A stretch of DNA of 64,000 bases, from assembly GCA_947566125.1 (NCBI GenBank), contig CANOIR010000002.1, forward strand, positions 31,837-95,836, in the 5' to 3' direction. Every line of letters begins with the position of its first letter. Position 1 is the first letter of the stretch. Below the pieces are notes generated by a model that did not search any database, was not told the DNA's origin, and saw only the letters and a program-made list of their open reading frames with translations. A program made the translations under genes and the position numbers. Shown here one piece after another: positions 63,132 through 64,000 of the stretch. The DNA is from an uncultured Ruminococcus sp. (GTDB lineage Bacteria; Bacillota; Clostridia; Oscillospirales; Ruminococcaceae).

Positions 63132-64000
63132 ATGAGTTATAAACATCAAAAAGGAACATTTAAAAGTGCAGATAACATTCATCAGATTTCATACGAAATA
63201 ATAATACCTAATACAGAAATTAAAGGTATTATACAAATCTCGCATGGTATGTGTGAATACTTTGGTAGATACTTAGACTTTGCTGAATTCATGTCAGAAC
63301 ACGGATTTATAGTTTGTGGAAATGACCATTTAGGGCATGGAAACAGTGTAAATACAGATGATGAATTGGGATATTTCTCACCTGAAAACGGTTGGAAAAA
63401 TGCTGTAGAGGATTTATATACGCTCACTAAAATAATGAAAGAAAACTATAAGAATATTCCTTATTTTTTACTTGGTCATAGCATGGGTAGTTTTATTGCC
63501 AGAGCATACAGCGTACTTCACGGCGAATGTTTAACCGGAGCTATTTTTTGTGGAACAAGCGGAGGTATGTTTGGTATTGATAAGATGATAAATGTCATTG
63601 ATGCAGTTAAGAAGGTACATGGTGAAACTTATAGGAGTGATAAGGTCTATAAATTAGCGTTTGGATATTACAATAAAAAAATCCAAAATTCCCAAAGTGA
63701 ACATGATTGGATTTCAAGGGATAAAGCTGTCGTTGAAAAGTATGATGCTGATAAAAAATGTAACTTCAACTTTACTCTCAACGGATATGAAAACCTTATG
63801 GGTGTATTGCAATATGTTTCAAATGCTGAATGGTACTCATCATATATTAAAGACCTTCCAACATTTATAATATCCGGTGATATGGATCCTGTAGGAGATT
63901 ACGGAAAAGGCGTATATAAAGTTTTCCGCAAACTTTCAGAATTGAATTGTAATGTCAGTATGAAATTATATAGTGGTGCAAGACATGAACTTTTAAATGA
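63132..64000 (+). CDS. Alpha/beta hydrolase (S33/monoacylglycerol lipase-like), truncated by window
   Basis: An open frame from ATG 63132 (MSYKHQKGTFKSAD) to the right edge, at least 289 residues with no stop. Hydrolase-4 features: IQISHGMCEYFGRYLDFAEF (oxyanion HG), NDHLGHGNS, nucleophile in LLGHSMGSF near residue 117, acid in ISGDMDPVGD, and His in SGARHELLN at the very end. All catalytic residues are therefore in view and little is missing. Its start lies 1 base after the EVE-like stop, with AAGGAATG upstream, so it is probably co-transcribed. Esters or lysophospholipids are typical substrates. Confidence 0.9.
   Translation, partial: MSYKHQKGTFKSADNIHQISYEIIIPNTEIKGIIQISHGMCEYFGRYLDFAEFMSEHGFIVCGNDHLGHGNSVNTDDELGYFSPENGWKNAVEDLYTLTKIMKENYKNIPYFLLGHSMGSFIARAYSVLHGECLTGAIFCGTSGGMFGIDKMINVIDAVKKVHGETYRSDKVYKLAFGYYNKKIQNSQSEHDWISRDKAVVEKYDADKKCNFNFTLNGYENLMGVLQYVSNAEWYSSYIKDLPTFIISGDMDPVGDYGKGVYKVFRKLSELNCNVSMKLYSGARHELLN

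Noticed and set aside
1..64000. CRISPR array, prophage, integron or rRNA/tRNA cluster.
   Set aside because: No regularly spaced repeats, phage structural genes, integrase with attC-like arrays, or tRNA cloverleaf were seen. The three promoter repeats are spaced about 800 bases apart and flank genes.

Overview
The window is AT-rich DNA from a low-GC Gram-positive anaerobe of the class Clostridia. Oscillospiraceae/Ruminococcus is the best guess (moderate confidence). The basis is a PolC-type polymerase, a YmxH/YlmC sporulation-type PRC-barrel protein, split transketolase, HisZ with short HisG, a YlbF protein with a Cys-rich tail, a dockerin-bearing secreted protein and a GH43-xylA-xylB cluster. 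From 1 to about 44.1 kb nearly everything is on the minus strand and is core metabolism or information processing.

Layout, read along the minus strand where applicable. (1) 54.8-53.5 kb: a YerC/TrpR-type regulator, smpB and tmRNA. (2) 44.1-26 kb: a conserved housekeeping block miaB, ylbF-like, mutS, FMN reductase, mutL, miaA, hfq, HlyD-like, yggS, sepF, ylmH, divIVA, ileS, lspA, rluD-like, HAD phosphatase, split transketolase (26.1-24.3 kb). (3) 24.3-21.6 kb: small accessory genes (three GNATs, one VOC) and ymxH. (4) 21.4-6.4 kb: rpsB, tsf, pyrH, frr, uppS, cdsA, dxr, rseP, ispG, polC in the usual Firmicutes order. It is interrupted between tsf and pyrH by three accessory genes: an AAA ATPase, an isochorismatase-fold hydrolase and a maltose-type acetyltransferase. 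(5) 6.4-0 kb: a histidine operon hisZ-hisG-hisD-[lipoprotein]-[DUF6440-like]-hisB-hisH-hisA with a near-consensus promoter overlapped by a long dyad. It runs off the left edge, where hisF/hisI would be expected.

Plus-strand islands: a putative promoter-to-terminator small RNA (44.26-44.48 kb) before a TIGR01212-type radical SAM gene; an SDR; and a xylose-use unit (GH43, xylA, xylB, AraC regulator; 47.4-52.8 kb). From 52.8 kb rightwards the DNA is more accessory: an IS3-family transposase relic, the DUF4874/DUF4832-dockerin protein, a MATE pump, two clearly inactivated genes (histidine phosphatase, GNAT), a DUF3267 membrane protein and an internally deleted ISAs1-like element with terminal inverted repeats. 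It ends with an EVE-like protein gene and an alpha/beta hydrolase cut by the right edge.

The most unusual structure I see is three copies of a 58-bp promoter-bearing repeat. One copy stands ahead of pyrH and one ahead of each of two inserted genes, and a decayed copy of the tsf 3' end and terminator lies nearby. This looks like a cassette-type rearrangement inside an essential operon. I found no CRISPR array, no tRNA or rRNA gene, no prophage and no clear multi-gene defence system.
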